NCBI GenBank assembly: GCA_020636025.1
Contig: JACJYQ010000004.1
Coordinates: 248,001 to 312,000, forward strand
DNA: 64,000 nt
Direction: 5' to 3'
DNA from: Lewinellaceae bacterium
GTDB taxonomy: Bacteria > Bacteroidota > Bacteroidia > Chitinophagales > Saprospiraceae
Part shown: positions 34,237-42,993 of the stretch, in pieces
Numbering within the stretch: the stretch's first letter is position 1
How the letters are laid out: each line of letters begins with the position of its first letter
Position numbers and translations under genes: made by a program
Notes under the pieces: model-generated
What the model was told of the DNA's origin: nothing
Databases searched by the model: none
What the model saw: the letters and a program-made list of their open reading frames with translations, nothing else

Positions 34237-36795
34237 ATGCCGCTTGCTAAATCCCTTTCGGATACACGTAAATTACTGGACGAACTCCTTGTGGAGGATC
34301 TACCAGTTGCGATCAAAACATTAAAGGAATTGTTACCGGAAGGCAGTGAAAAGAGCATCCTGGCCACAGCCCTTCAGGCTCGTCTTCAGCAACTCAACAA
34401 AGATCGGATTCGTGGCATACTTAGTGCAAGTGAATATGCACAGAGATTAGCAGGCATCAGCAGTGATTTTCAGGATTTGTTAAATGAATTGGCACTTGAT
34501 GATTTTGAACCATCTACCAGCGGCGAAAATAAATCAAATGGCAAAAAGCCCTTGCAAGGAAGTGTCCTGTATCGCATTCCTCACAAGATGCCTATTAAAA
34601 AAGCATCACTCTGTACCATTAGGGTTGCTGTAGAAGAAGATGCCGTTCTTCAGGATATCGTACTTGATGACGATGTACATCTTAGAGAGCATATTGAAGT
34701 TTCAGAACGCATGAGCGCTGAGTTGCTCGACACGGAAGGTGATATTTTTGATATTGTGCCATTGAATGCCGCCCATCAAAGTGTTCGAGATCAGGGGTAT
34801 ACACAATGGCTATTTCGGGTTACTCCCAAAATTCCGGGCGAGCATCAGTTGATGGTTAAAATTTCGCTGCTTGAATTTGACCACAACACCAAAGAATATT
34901 TACCTCGTGATGTCTCCATCATGGAAACAGTTGACATTGTTACTGAGACCGTTGCGTCAACTGAAATTGAGGATGAGCCTTACAAGAACTCAGAACACAA
35001 AATTCATATTGGCCCTTCTGCTCAACCTGCAGCTACAACCAGAACTGTTCGTGGGCTAAGAACCATGGCGCTTTTCCTGGTGTTTTTGATGGTGAGCGGA
35101 AGTGCAACCTGGGCTCTCACACCACCGCAATCGCGGGATCTTTGGCTTGCGTCTGTCAGAGCGAACATTAGTGGAAGTCCAAAGGCACTTGAAACCTTTA
35201 TTGAAACATATAAGAACAAACCAGACGCACGGAAATCTCTGGATAAAGCCTACTTTCTCAAAGCCGAAAAAACACTTCAACTTGTCGACTTTCGAGAGTA
35301 CTTAACTGAATTTGGCCATGATGGAAAGTACAGAGACGAGGTGTTGGCTAGAATTCGTGCAATGGAAAAGCAAAGAAGTGAAGCCATAGTTGTAGCCCCC
35401 GAGGCTGAAAAGGTTCGTCAATACATTCGTGATTTCCCGGATGCAGCATACCTTCCAGCAATAAAACAGGCAATTGAATCAAAGCCTGAACTCTGGACCA
35501 TACTTCATGCTGAATTAGAAGCCGCCTATATTGGCACATTGAATACGGAGTACACTATCCAAAAAGTGAAGGATTTCCTCCGTGACTTCCCTCAAAGCAG
35601 TCATCTGAGAGAAGTAGCCGAACTTGCCATGGCGCATCCACAGGAATTACAACAAATACAAGCTGAACTGGAGATTGCTCTGCAGAAGCGTATCGAAAAC
35701 TCCAACGATTCTGATGAGATAAAGGCGCTCACTCATATTTTAGAAAAAATAGCCTCACCAGAGACCCGGCTAAAACTGTCAGGCAAATTATCAAATTCCG
35801 AAGAAAATGGCCCTGTTAACAAGGCTAGTGAGACCCAAACAATAAAGACTCAAAAGCAACCAGAAGAAAAAGCGCCTTCTGAAGAAGTAGCGGTATTGGA
35901 AAGAACATCTGGAAGTAAATCTCAGCAGTTAATAGCAGAGAAAGACTCTGACGGAGATGGTGTTACAGATGCAAATGATAAGTGTCCAACAGAAAAAGGA
36001 ACTGTTTCAAATAGTGGATGTCCGGAATCCAAAGATGATATACTTGGAACTCCTTTCCGGCAAGAGAACATGGTACTCATAAAGGGAGGCAAGTTTCAAA
36101 TGGGTAATAATCATGGACGTGAGGATGAGCAGCCGGTACATTCAGTTTCACTATCTAGTTTCTATCTGTCCCGGTATGAACTTACCGTTGGAGAATATAT
36201 GGCATTTTGCCGTGAAACCAACTCCCACTATCCTGAGTGGTTGGAAGAGGGCAACAAATTCAATATAAAAACTGGTACCGATCCAACATATAAGAAAATG
36301 GGGAAAGCACTAAGCAATTCCAATAACCCCATTGTTGGCATATCTTGGAAAGACGCTATTGCATATTGCAAATGGCTTTCGAAGAAAACAGGCAAAAAGT
36401 ATCGATTGCCTACAGAAGCAGAGTGGGAGTATGCCGCACGCGGTGGCCAATCAAAGGTAAACTTAACCTATTCTGGATGCAATGATGCAAATGATGTAGC
36501 CTGGTTCGCTGACAACTCCGATTCGACAACACATCCTGTTGGTGGAAAAAAGAAGAATCAGCTAGGTTTGTTTGATATGAGCGGCAATGTGTATGAATTC
36601 TGCTCCGACCTATATGGAATATATCCTTTTGAAGCTCAAACCAACCCAGGAGGCACAGGAAGAACATTCAATCCTGTATTTAGAGGCGGCTCCTGGCGAT
36701 ACTATGACAAGGATTGTCGACCCACTAATCGCGCCAAATGCGGTTCTACATATCGAAGTAACAACATCGGTTTTCGGGTAGCCAGAAGCCAGTAA
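34237..36795 (+). CDS. Membrane conflict-system-like protein: EAD11, beta domain, TM helix, TSP3 loop, FGE/SUMF1-like domain
   Basis: 852 residues. Residues 11-88 form an alpha-helical effector-associated domain of the EAD11 type (AIKTLKELLPEGSEKS ... RLQQLNKDRIRGILSASEY). Residues about 107-236 are a conserved beta-rich region found with EADs in Saprospiraceae-type proteins (my recollection, not a search). A membrane helix lies at 276-294. Residues 300-520 are helical and repeat-like (DFPDAAYLPAI, DFPQSSHLREV). A type 3 thrombospondin Ca loop (DSDGDGVTDANDKCP) lies near 570-584. The C-terminal 606-852 is an FGE-sulfatase fold (MVLIKGGKFQMGN, YRLPTEAEWEYAARGG, FRGGSW). Of the two FGE cysteines only Cys827 remains; Tyr822 replaces the other. 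It is probably a sensor or recognition protein, not a formylglycine enzyme. Confidence 0.85.
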   Translation: MPLAKSLSDTRKLLDELLVEDLPVAIKTLKELLPEGSEKSILATALQARLQQLNKDRIRGILSASEYAQRLAGISSDFQDLLNELALDDFEPSTSGENKSNGKKPLQGSVLYRIPHKMPIKKASLCTIRVAVEEDAVLQDIVLDDDVHLREHIEVSERMSAELLDTEGDIFDIVPLNAAHQSVRDQGYTQWLFRVTPKIPGEHQLMVKISLLEFDHNTKEYLPRDVSIMETVDIVTETVASTEIEDEPYKNSEHKIHIGPSAQPAATTRTVRGLRTMALFLVFLMVSGSATWALTPPQSRDLWLASVRANISGSPKALETFIETYKNKPDARKSLDKAYFLKAEKTLQLVDFREYLTEFGHDGKYRDEVLARIRAMEKQRSEAIVVAPEAEKVRQYIRDFPDAAYLPAIKQAIESKPELWTILHAELEAAYIGTLNTEYTIQKVKDFLRDFPQSSHLREVAELAMAHPQELQQIQAELEIALQKRIENSNDSDEIKALTHILEKIASPETRLKLSGKLSNSEENGPVNKASETQTIKTQKQPEEKAPSEEVAVLERTSGSKSQQLIAEKDSDGDGVTDANDKCPTEKGTVSNSGCPESKDDILGTPFRQENMVLIKGGKFQMGNNHGREDEQPVHSVSLSSFYLSRYELTVGEYMAFCRETNSHYPEWLEEGNKFNIKTGTDPTYKKMGKALSNSNNPIVGISWKDAIAYCKWLSKKTGKKYRLPTEAEWEYAARGGQSKVNLTYSGCNDANDVAWFADNSDSTTHPVGGKKKNQLGLFDMSGNVYEFCSDLYGIYPFEAQTNPGGTGRTFNPVFRGGSWRYYDKDCRPTNRAKCGSTYRSNNIGFRVARSQ

Positions 36796-36859
36796 TTTAT
36801 GGTTACACATCCGTCTAACCAATTTCATCCCCTTAATCAGATTGTCATATTGCCAGTAC

Positions 36860-37735
36860 TCAGTTGTGACCTGGTTCAATATGAATCAAGACATGCCCAA
36901 GATGAGGCATTTTCTCTCTTAAATGGTCTTTCAGCCTGTGTGCGATATCGTGTCCTTGTTTTACAGTAATACCACCGTCAACAACTGCATGTAAATCAAC
37001 ATGATACTTCATCCCTGATTTTCGGACAAAGCACTTTTCTGTATCCAACACTCCATGCACATTCAAGGCTTCTTTTCTTATGACAAGGATTAAATCATCA
37101 TAAAAATGTTCATCCATAATTTCACCTAAGGCAGGGCGAAAGATCAGGTAGCTGTTATACAAAATAAACCCTGAGGCAAAAAGAGCTGCCCAGTCATCGG
37201 CAGACTCATATCCCTTGCCAAAGTACACTGCTATTGAAATGCCAATAAATGCCAGAACAGATGTTATTGCATCGCTTCTATGGTGCCAGGCATCCGCTTT
37301 AAGTGAACTGCTGTGCGTCTCCTTGCTTTTTTTGTTTACAAGACGATAAGAAAATTCCTTCCACAGAATGATGCCTCCCAAAACATAAAGTGTCCATGAG
37401 TCCGGGGACTTATGGGGAATTCTGATGTTAATAATACTCTCATAGGCAATTAAGGTTGCGGACGTAACTAAAAATGCAACAACCAAAAATGTGATTAGGG
37501 GCTCAATCTTACCATGCCCATATGGGTGATTTTCATCTGCCGGGCGGTTTGCATATTTGAACCCAAGCAGCACTAACAATGACGCAAAAATATCAGTGGT
37601 TGACTCAATGGCATCGGCGATCAACGCATAAGAGTTCCCGAAAAAACCAGCCAAGCCTTTCAATAAAGCCAAACAGGTATTACTAAAAATACTGAAATAC
37701 GTTGCCTTAATGGCAATTTGTTCATTATTCATCAT
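36860..37735 (-). CDS. Cation diffusion facilitator (CDF) family transporter
   Basis: 291 residues. Six membrane helices followed by a cytoplasmic domain (ILVIRKEALNVHGVLDTEKC, DLHAVVDGGITVKQGHDIAH). Metal-site helix 2 reads IADAIESTTDIFAS, an ExxxD pair where FieF has DxxxD; helix 5 carries DAWHHRSDAITS with HxxxD. HPYGHGKIEPL is the family's conserved loop. It should export Zn, Mn, Fe or a similar divalent ion against protons; the metal is not predictable with confidence. It is convergent with the EAD11/FGE-like gene. Confidence 0.93.
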   Translation of the reverse strand: MMNNEQIAIKATYFSIFSNTCLALLKGLAGFFGNSYALIADAIESTTDIFASLLVLLGFKYANRPADENHPYGHGKIEPLITFLVVAFLVTSATLIAYESIINIRIPHKSPDSWTLYVLGGIILWKEFSYRLVNKKSKETHSSSLKADAWHHRSDAITSVLAFIGISIAVYFGKGYESADDWAALFASGFILYNSYLIFRPALGEIMDEHFYDDLILVIRKEALNVHGVLDTEKCFVRKSGMKYHVDLHAVVDGGITVKQGHDIAHRLKDHLREKMPHLGHVLIHIEPGHN

Positions 37736-37918
37736 TCATAGGATGATTATGAAAAGGCATTTGGGATAATTATACTTCACGCTGTTTGGTTTTGAAAATC
37801 GCCTGCGGCTAAATCATTAATTAACAGCGTTCAGTATGACAAGTATTTTCACAACCACTATGCGGTGGCTATAGTTGCCAGCAATCACCAGAAAAGCGGC
37901 ATACCATATTCCGATAGG

Positions 37919-39022
37919 TCATTTTACTACCTCTTCCTGTGTCTTCACCTGTCTCTTCCGGCCCAACTCCTCCAGGTACTCTGGTGTAAACACTTTCATC
38001 TCCTTGATAGGTCTACCATCAGGCCAATACCCCAGAAAACGTTGCTCGGGTGTATCTCCAAATACATATTCTTCGCAAATACCTTTTCTGGAATAATCAA
38101 TCAAAGCATCACTAAACTTCCAATAACAGAAAAAATCGACTTCATTCAAACGGGAGGTTAATAAAACCCGCTGCGCTGTATAGTTTCTCAATCCTGTATC
38201 AAAATCGAGGTCGTAGGCATAAGGTTCTGAGTGGGTGGCCAATACCCAACGTTTGTGGCCGGATGTGTCTCGGCGCTGTAATACGAGGTTACGCCTGGGA
38301 GTGTTTACAGCCGTTTCAAATACCAGTCGTCCAAATTCGGAACCCACTACATAATCGTCCTCACCAACCACAATTTCCAGGTTCATATCTGAAGGAAGTC
38401 CGGCATAATTCTCCAGTCTGGCGCCTTTGAAGGGTCCGCTACCCGGTTCTGCCAGCAACATTCCAGCAGGTTTGGGAACCTTGTACTTTTCCCAGTTAGC
38501 AGCCAGGTTGGTGGCAATCACACCGCCATAGGAATGTGCTATGTACACAACCTTTTCAATTTTCGGACTTACGTGGTCAGCTTGTTGAAGCAAGTCAATG
38601 GCATCCCGAATTCCTTTAGCGGCATTCTTCGGAAATCCATTAGGTCTCGGCCAAAGCAGATTTTTCTGGTATCTGGGATAAATGACAATGTTCCCTTTCG
38701 CAACCAGATGCTTGATCCATTTGCCATACGCCATTGGATTATACGCTCCATAACCATGCAGAAACACCACCACCTCCGCGGAATCGGGCTTGGGATCTGC
38801 CGGTTCGAATAGCCAGTAACCATCAGCGGTGGTTGCCACATCAAAAAATAAAACGGATTGATGTGTGTAGTCTGCCCCACCCGGTCCGGAATCCGGCTGA
38901 CCCGGAAAAGGCGCTCCCTGGGCAGTAGCAAACATCCCTTTGAACACAATGGGCGAAACGGAAAGAAACATACGAACTATGCGACGCTGAATTTTTACTG
39001 TGTATCTTTTGATATTAAACAA
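37919..39022 (-). CDS. Exported alpha/beta hydrolase
   Basis: 367 residues. A poor signal-like N-terminus (MFLSVSPIVFKGMFATAQG) suggests export. The fold shows VVVFLHGYGAYNP (oxyanion loop), AHSYGG with the nucleophile Ser, and EIVVGEDDYVV with a likely acid Asp; the His is probably in the GHKRW or ATHSEPY segment. It resembles dienelactone-hydrolase-like or lipase-like enzymes, and the substrate is unknown. A TTAGTG-type repeat (39031-39064) sits in its 5' region. Confidence 0.82.
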   Translation of the reverse strand: MFNIKRYTVKIQRRIVRMFLSVSPIVFKGMFATAQGAPFPGQPDSGPGGADYTHQSVLFFDVATTADGYWLFEPADPKPDSAEVVVFLHGYGAYNPMAYGKWIKHLVAKGNIVIYPRYQKNLLWPRPNGFPKNAAKGIRDAIDLLQQADHVSPKIEKVVYIAHSYGGVIATNLAANWEKYKVPKPAGMLLAEPGSGPFKGARLENYAGLPSDMNLEIVVGEDDYVVGSEFGRLVFETAVNTPRRNLVLQRRDTSGHKRWVLATHSEPYAYDLDFDTGLRNYTAQRVLLTSRLNEVDFFCYWKFSDALIDYSRKGICEEYVFGDTPEQRFLGYWPDGRPIKEMKVFTPEYLEELGRKRQVKTQEEVVK

Positions 39023-39030
39023 GGTTTTAG

Positions 39031-39064
39031 AATGATTAATGATTAGTGGTTAGTGATTAATGTC
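39031..39064. repeat. GATTAGTGGTTAGTGATTAATG tandem repeat
   Basis: ATGATTA, ATGATTAGTGG and TTAGTGATTAATG words in series, just upstream of the minus-strand alpha/beta hydrolase. Like the copy at 29081-29117 it follows a GGTTTTAGAA motif and lies in a 5' region. Confidence 0.6.
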
Positions 39065-39150
39065 AAACTGGGAAATTGAGGTTTCGTTCATTAGAAACGC
39101 ATATTCCTTTAGTGCTTTAAAAAGCCATTCCCAGGTAAATTAGGGACAGG

Positions 39151-39190
39151 TCAAATCAAATGAATCACCCAAATCATATAAATCAAGGTA
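39151..39190. repeat. AAATCA-type tandem repeat, second copy
   Basis: TCAAATCAAATGAATCACCC and AAATCATATAAATCAAGGTA repeat the pattern in front of murA; both runs end in ATAAATCAAGGTAA. Here it lies immediately downstream of the minus-strand M1 peptidase, with no gene start behind it on the plus strand. Confidence 0.55.
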
Positions 39191-39191
39191 A

Positions 39192-42100
39192 CTAACGCAC
39201 AACATCCATGATTATGTTTACAGGATCTATAGAGTTTATTTTGAAGCTCCAGGATATCATTTTCAGATAATTGCCGCCACAGAACAAGGCTGATTTGTTT
39301 GTACCGCCTGCCTGTTCGCAATACAATGATTTAAGGTTATCTGAATTGACGATTGGGAAATACACTTCCAAGCCTCCTTTCAAAAACTCCAGCATTAATC
39401 CTCCACTCCAAACAAACTGGTCATTAAATGATTTTGCTTCTCCTATTGATGAAGCATCGTCGAAATAGCCAATATCGAAATAAGGCTTGACAGGTAATTT
39501 CAAAGGCAACCTGAATGGGAGATCTGATTTTAGATTTATGGAAGTGATGAAATTATTGGAATTACCGAAAACATAAGCATAAGCAGGGCCAAATGCGCCC
39601 TTAAAACCGCCACCGGATTGATTCACTTGTCGGCCCAGGATGCCGGCGCCACCCGAGCGCGCTAAAAAGGTTTGGTCGTATTTATAATCATTAAAGCCTT
39701 GAGCGTTTAGACTCGGGTTATAATAGGGTGGCAAGACTGAATTATTGCGCAGGGTGTTATGTAAGAAGTAACCAGCATAGAAGCGGGCTGTGATCTTCTT
39801 TTTTCGTTTGTAATAAAACTGCTGCTTCCACTCAAAGTTGCCTAGTAAATAATTTGCGGAACTTTTGAATATTGTCTTGTACTGCTGGGATTCCAGTGAA
39901 ACCTGGAAATTGAAGGGGTTGGGCAGTCTGTCATTCTTGCCTTCATATTTCAGTTCGTAAATTGTTTTAAGGTCACCCCACCCTATTGTCACATATCCAA
40001 TATCGTTATACACCGCATTTTCACTATTGAGAAATAAGGTACGGAAAGCAATATTGTGGTGGTAACTCAAAGAATTGCTGCGTAATTCTGCTTTTATCTG
40101 CGGCACAAATCGATAAAACCGCAAGAACTTATCCTTTTCGGCAATATAATCGTAATCAAAACTCTTGGCGCTCGCCCCCAGCGTAACCTTTTGAATAAAT
40201 CCACCCGGAACAAAGCTGTACCGTACATCAGCCAGGCCAACAACTTGCTTGGAACCAATGCCATATCCGGGTAACAGATAAAACTGAAATGACCTTGGCG
40301 GTAAAAAAGGTTTGTAGAAAATCAATCCCACCATGGTTTTGTCGGCATTATTCCAGCCAAGCCATGGAAAAACGCCCAGGGTGTTTCTCTGAACATCTTG
40401 AAAAGGAGCCAGTAACTTCAGTTGAAATGGATCTGTACCTGACAGAGCGCCGCTACTTCGTCTCCAATTATCTTTCCTGTTTAAATCCAGCGTAACAAAT
40501 TCATTATCAATAACAAAAGCATCGGGGTTATTGACAGAAAACAAATAATGTTGTTTGCGTGATTCCGGCTCTGTATCAGCAACCGGGGTTAAATCTGTAT
40601 TCCATACAGTTTTTACTACGCTACCATTCCGAATGGCTGACACAGGGAAAGGAGAGTTCAATTCTCCTTTTCTCTTCACTTCCAGCTTCCATTCCCCGTT
40701 TCCCTGATCGGATACCTTCTTCAAACTGTAATCGGCTCTTTTTTTTGTTTGAATTGCTTCAAAAAACCAATCTACATCCAATTGATGATCCTCCAGAACA
40801 GTTCTAAAATCTTCAGGGTATGGATGTTTAAATTGCCATTTTTTGTAATAATCATGCATGGCATCATCAAACCTATCAGTACCAACCGAATTCTCCAGCC
40901 ACCTCATACAAGCCGCGGTTTTCATATACACCTGTAAGCCATAAGCCAGTTCATTAAAATCATTGGAATGGGAATCAGGGGGAGTATCCAAATGGTTCAA
41001 GGCCAGGATCAAATATCCCATTTCGGTAGTCGGGCCATATTTCATAGGATCGTATAGTTTCTTTGGCAAAACCAATGGTGAAGAGTCGCCATAGTAATAG
41101 CCCATATATCGATCTTCATAATAGGAATTCAAACCTTCATCCATAAACGGATGATCACGTTCATTGGAGGCCAGGATACCGTAAAACCAGTTGTGACCGA
41201 CCTCGTGTGTAATAACTCGATCGAGATTTTTTCCATCCCCGGAATCCCCGATCACGGTGATCATCGGATATTCCATTCCTCCGCCGGCACTGAGTGCCGA
41301 GTGGACAGCTGTAGCATGTGGGTATGGATAATCACCTACTTTTTCGGAGTAAAATTCCACTGCTCTTTTTACATAAAAAGCACCTTGTTTCCATATCTCT
41401 GATTCTGATTTTGGAAACATGGCCCAGCAGTCCACCGTTCTACCAGAAGCCAGGGTCGCAGTATCCTTCAGTACGAAAAAACGTTTGTCAGCAAACCAGG
41501 CGAAATCATGAACACGTTCAGCATTGTACCGAATGGTTTTCATTTTTGTGGAGGATGCCGGGAAAATGTCCTGATCAACATCAACTTTACCTGCCAATAT
41601 CTCCCGGGATTCGATTTCCTTTTTACGAAGAAATTCAATTTCTGAAGGGGTTTGCAGCACTCCAGTAGCTCCTACAACATAATTTTCCGGCAACGTAATG
41701 CTTACATCAAAACTGCCAAACTCAGAATAAAACTCACCCATATCCAAATACGGCATCTGGTGCCAGCCTTTATTGTCGTATACCGCCGGCTTTGGATACC
41801 ACTGCGTCATCTGGTAGGAAGTTTCCACATGCCCAAGCCTGGAAAAGGATGCCGGGATTTTAAGTTCCATAGGTGTTTGAATACTGATTTTCTGCCCAGG
41901 CTCCAGTGGCTTTGGCAACCTTATAAGTGCTATGTCGGGATTGGATTTGTCATACTCCCATTCCAGCGTCTGCCCGCCTGATTGAAAATCAAGGCCTTTG
42001 TAGTAGCCCAGGTCTCTTTCCTTGGCAAAATAGAATCGACTGCTACCTTCCCGTAACTTTTGACGGCAGAAAGCTGTGTTTCTGTTTTTGAACGCATTTC

Positions 42101-42305
42101 CCCATACATGCACCCATATTTCAGACAAGACATCGGGAGAATGGTTTATGTACTCAAATTCGACAGAACCGTTCAGTATGTGATGTTCATCATCGAGTGA
42201 AACGACAATCTTATAATTTACTTCCTGCTGGAAATAAGGTTTATCCACAGTTTGAGAAAACAGCAAAGCAGGCAGAAGCAAGAGAACGAGCAAACTAAGT
42301 TTCAT
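39192..42305 (-). CDS. Large secreted M1-family metallopeptidase
   Basis: 1,037 residues. A signal peptide (LLVLLLLPALLFSQ) precedes the M1 domain: GGMEYPMITVIG, the zinc motif HEVGHNWFYG and, 18 residues later, MDEGLNSYYE with the third ligand. The last 400 residues resemble a beta-barrel- or beta-sandwich-like extension with many aromatic strands (YLLGNFEWKQQFYYKRKKK, FGGNYLKMISWSFKINSI), unusual for cytosolic M1 enzymes but common in Bacteroidota homologues. It lacks a typical T9SS domain; the C-terminal barrel-like part may place it in the outer membrane. Substrate unknown. Confidence 0.9.
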   Translation of the reverse strand: MKLSLLVLLLLPALLFSQTVDKPYFQQEVNYKIVVSLDDEHHILNGSVEFEYINHSPDVLSEIWVHVWGNAFKNRNTAFCRQKLREGSSRFYFAKERDLGYYKGLDFQSGGQTLEWEYDKSNPDIALIRLPKPLEPGQKISIQTPMELKIPASFSRLGHVETSYQMTQWYPKPAVYDNKGWHQMPYLDMGEFYSEFGSFDVSITLPENYVVGATGVLQTPSEIEFLRKKEIESREILAGKVDVDQDIFPASSTKMKTIRYNAERVHDFAWFADKRFFVLKDTATLASGRTVDCWAMFPKSESEIWKQGAFYVKRAVEFYSEKVGDYPYPHATAVHSALSAGGGMEYPMITVIGDSGDGKNLDRVITHEVGHNWFYGILASNERDHPFMDEGLNSYYEDRYMGYYYGDSSPLVLPKKLYDPMKYGPTTEMGYLILALNHLDTPPDSHSNDFNELAYGLQVYMKTAACMRWLENSVGTDRFDDAMHDYYKKWQFKHPYPEDFRTVLEDHQLDVDWFFEAIQTKKRADYSLKKVSDQGNGEWKLEVKRKGELNSPFPVSAIRNGSVVKTVWNTDLTPVADTEPESRKQHYLFSVNNPDAFVIDNEFVTLDLNRKDNWRRSSGALSGTDPFQLKLLAPFQDVQRNTLGVFPWLGWNNADKTMVGLIFYKPFLPPRSFQFYLLPGYGIGSKQVVGLADVRYSFVPGGFIQKVTLGASAKSFDYDYIAEKDKFLRFYRFVPQIKAELRSNSLSYHHNIAFRTLFLNSENAVYNDIGYVTIGWGDLKTIYELKYEGKNDRLPNPFNFQVSLESQQYKTIFKSSANYLLGNFEWKQQFYYKRKKKITARFYAGYFLHNTLRNNSVLPPYYNPSLNAQGFNDYKYDQTFLARSGGAGILGRQVNQSGGGFKGAFGPAYAYVFGNSNNFITSINLKSDLPFRLPLKLPVKPYFDIGYFDDASSIGEAKSFNDQFVWSGGLMLEFLKGGLEVYFPIVNSDNLKSLYCEQAGGTNKSALFCGGNYLKMISWSFKINSIDPVNIIMDVVR

Positions 42306-42405
42306 GGCGAAAACATTTAGGTTATGACCAAATATCGCGGAAAATTAGTCATGTTTCAGCCAGTCTGCTGCTTCTGCTCTCCCAAATTAGACAAGTGTTC
42401 TGAAT

Positions 42406-42927
42406 TTATGGAGAAGGCGCTCCATAAGTATCCGTCCTGAAAAGGGTAAATGTGTCACCACTGCTGTTCTTTACACGCTTTATGACATAGAAATTATCAA
42501 AATCATTATCGGGTATTTGACCGATGTTGACTCCGGTGAGTTTTAAAATCAATTGGGGAACGGTATTGGAGTGGCCCACAACCAATACATTTTGACCACC
42601 AATTCCTTTAAGTTTTTTTGCCAGAGAATCTACAGGCTGACTGGCATTATATTGGGTTGGTGTGACCTGAAGTAAACTGGCGGATGGTTGGGCAGTTTGC
42701 TGGGTTCTGAGATATTGACTGACAAAAATTCGCTTTACATTTTTGTTGCGCAGGGAGTCGCATAAGGCAATGGCTCTTTGTTGTCCGGCTGCCGTCAGTG
42801 GCGGATTATCTGCCGGAGTGCTCGCTTTTTCCGCATGACGAACTACATAATAATAGCTTGTATAACAAGAACTTAGGCCAATCATGGCCATGAACAAAAG
42901 GATAGAAAATAAAAATCTGTTTTGCAT
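42406..42927 (-). CDS. Histidine phosphatase family lipoprotein
   Basis: The start at 42927 gives MQNRFLFSILLFMAMIGLSSC, a lipobox at Cys21, and 173 residues. The catalytic YVVRHAEKA (RHA instead of the commoner RHG), the second His in VVGHSNTVPQ and QYLRTQQTAQP fit branch 1 of the histidine phosphatases, mostly of the SixA/PGM-like small type. It probably hydrolyses phosphate esters in the periplasm or on the cell surface. Function in this organism is unknown. Confidence 0.88.
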   Translation of the reverse strand: MQNRFLFSILLFMAMIGLSSCYTSYYYVVRHAEKASTPADNPPLTAAGQQRAIALCDSLRNKNVKRIFVSQYLRTQQTAQPSASLLQVTPTQYNASQPVDSLAKKLKGIGGQNVLVVGHSNTVPQLILKLTGVNIGQIPDNDFDNFYVIKRVKNSSGDTFTLFRTDTYGAPSP

Positions 42928-42993
42928 GATTCTACAATTTTGGGTTAACAATACTGACATCCTTAATGCAGCTTCCCCACGAATTGTGAACCA

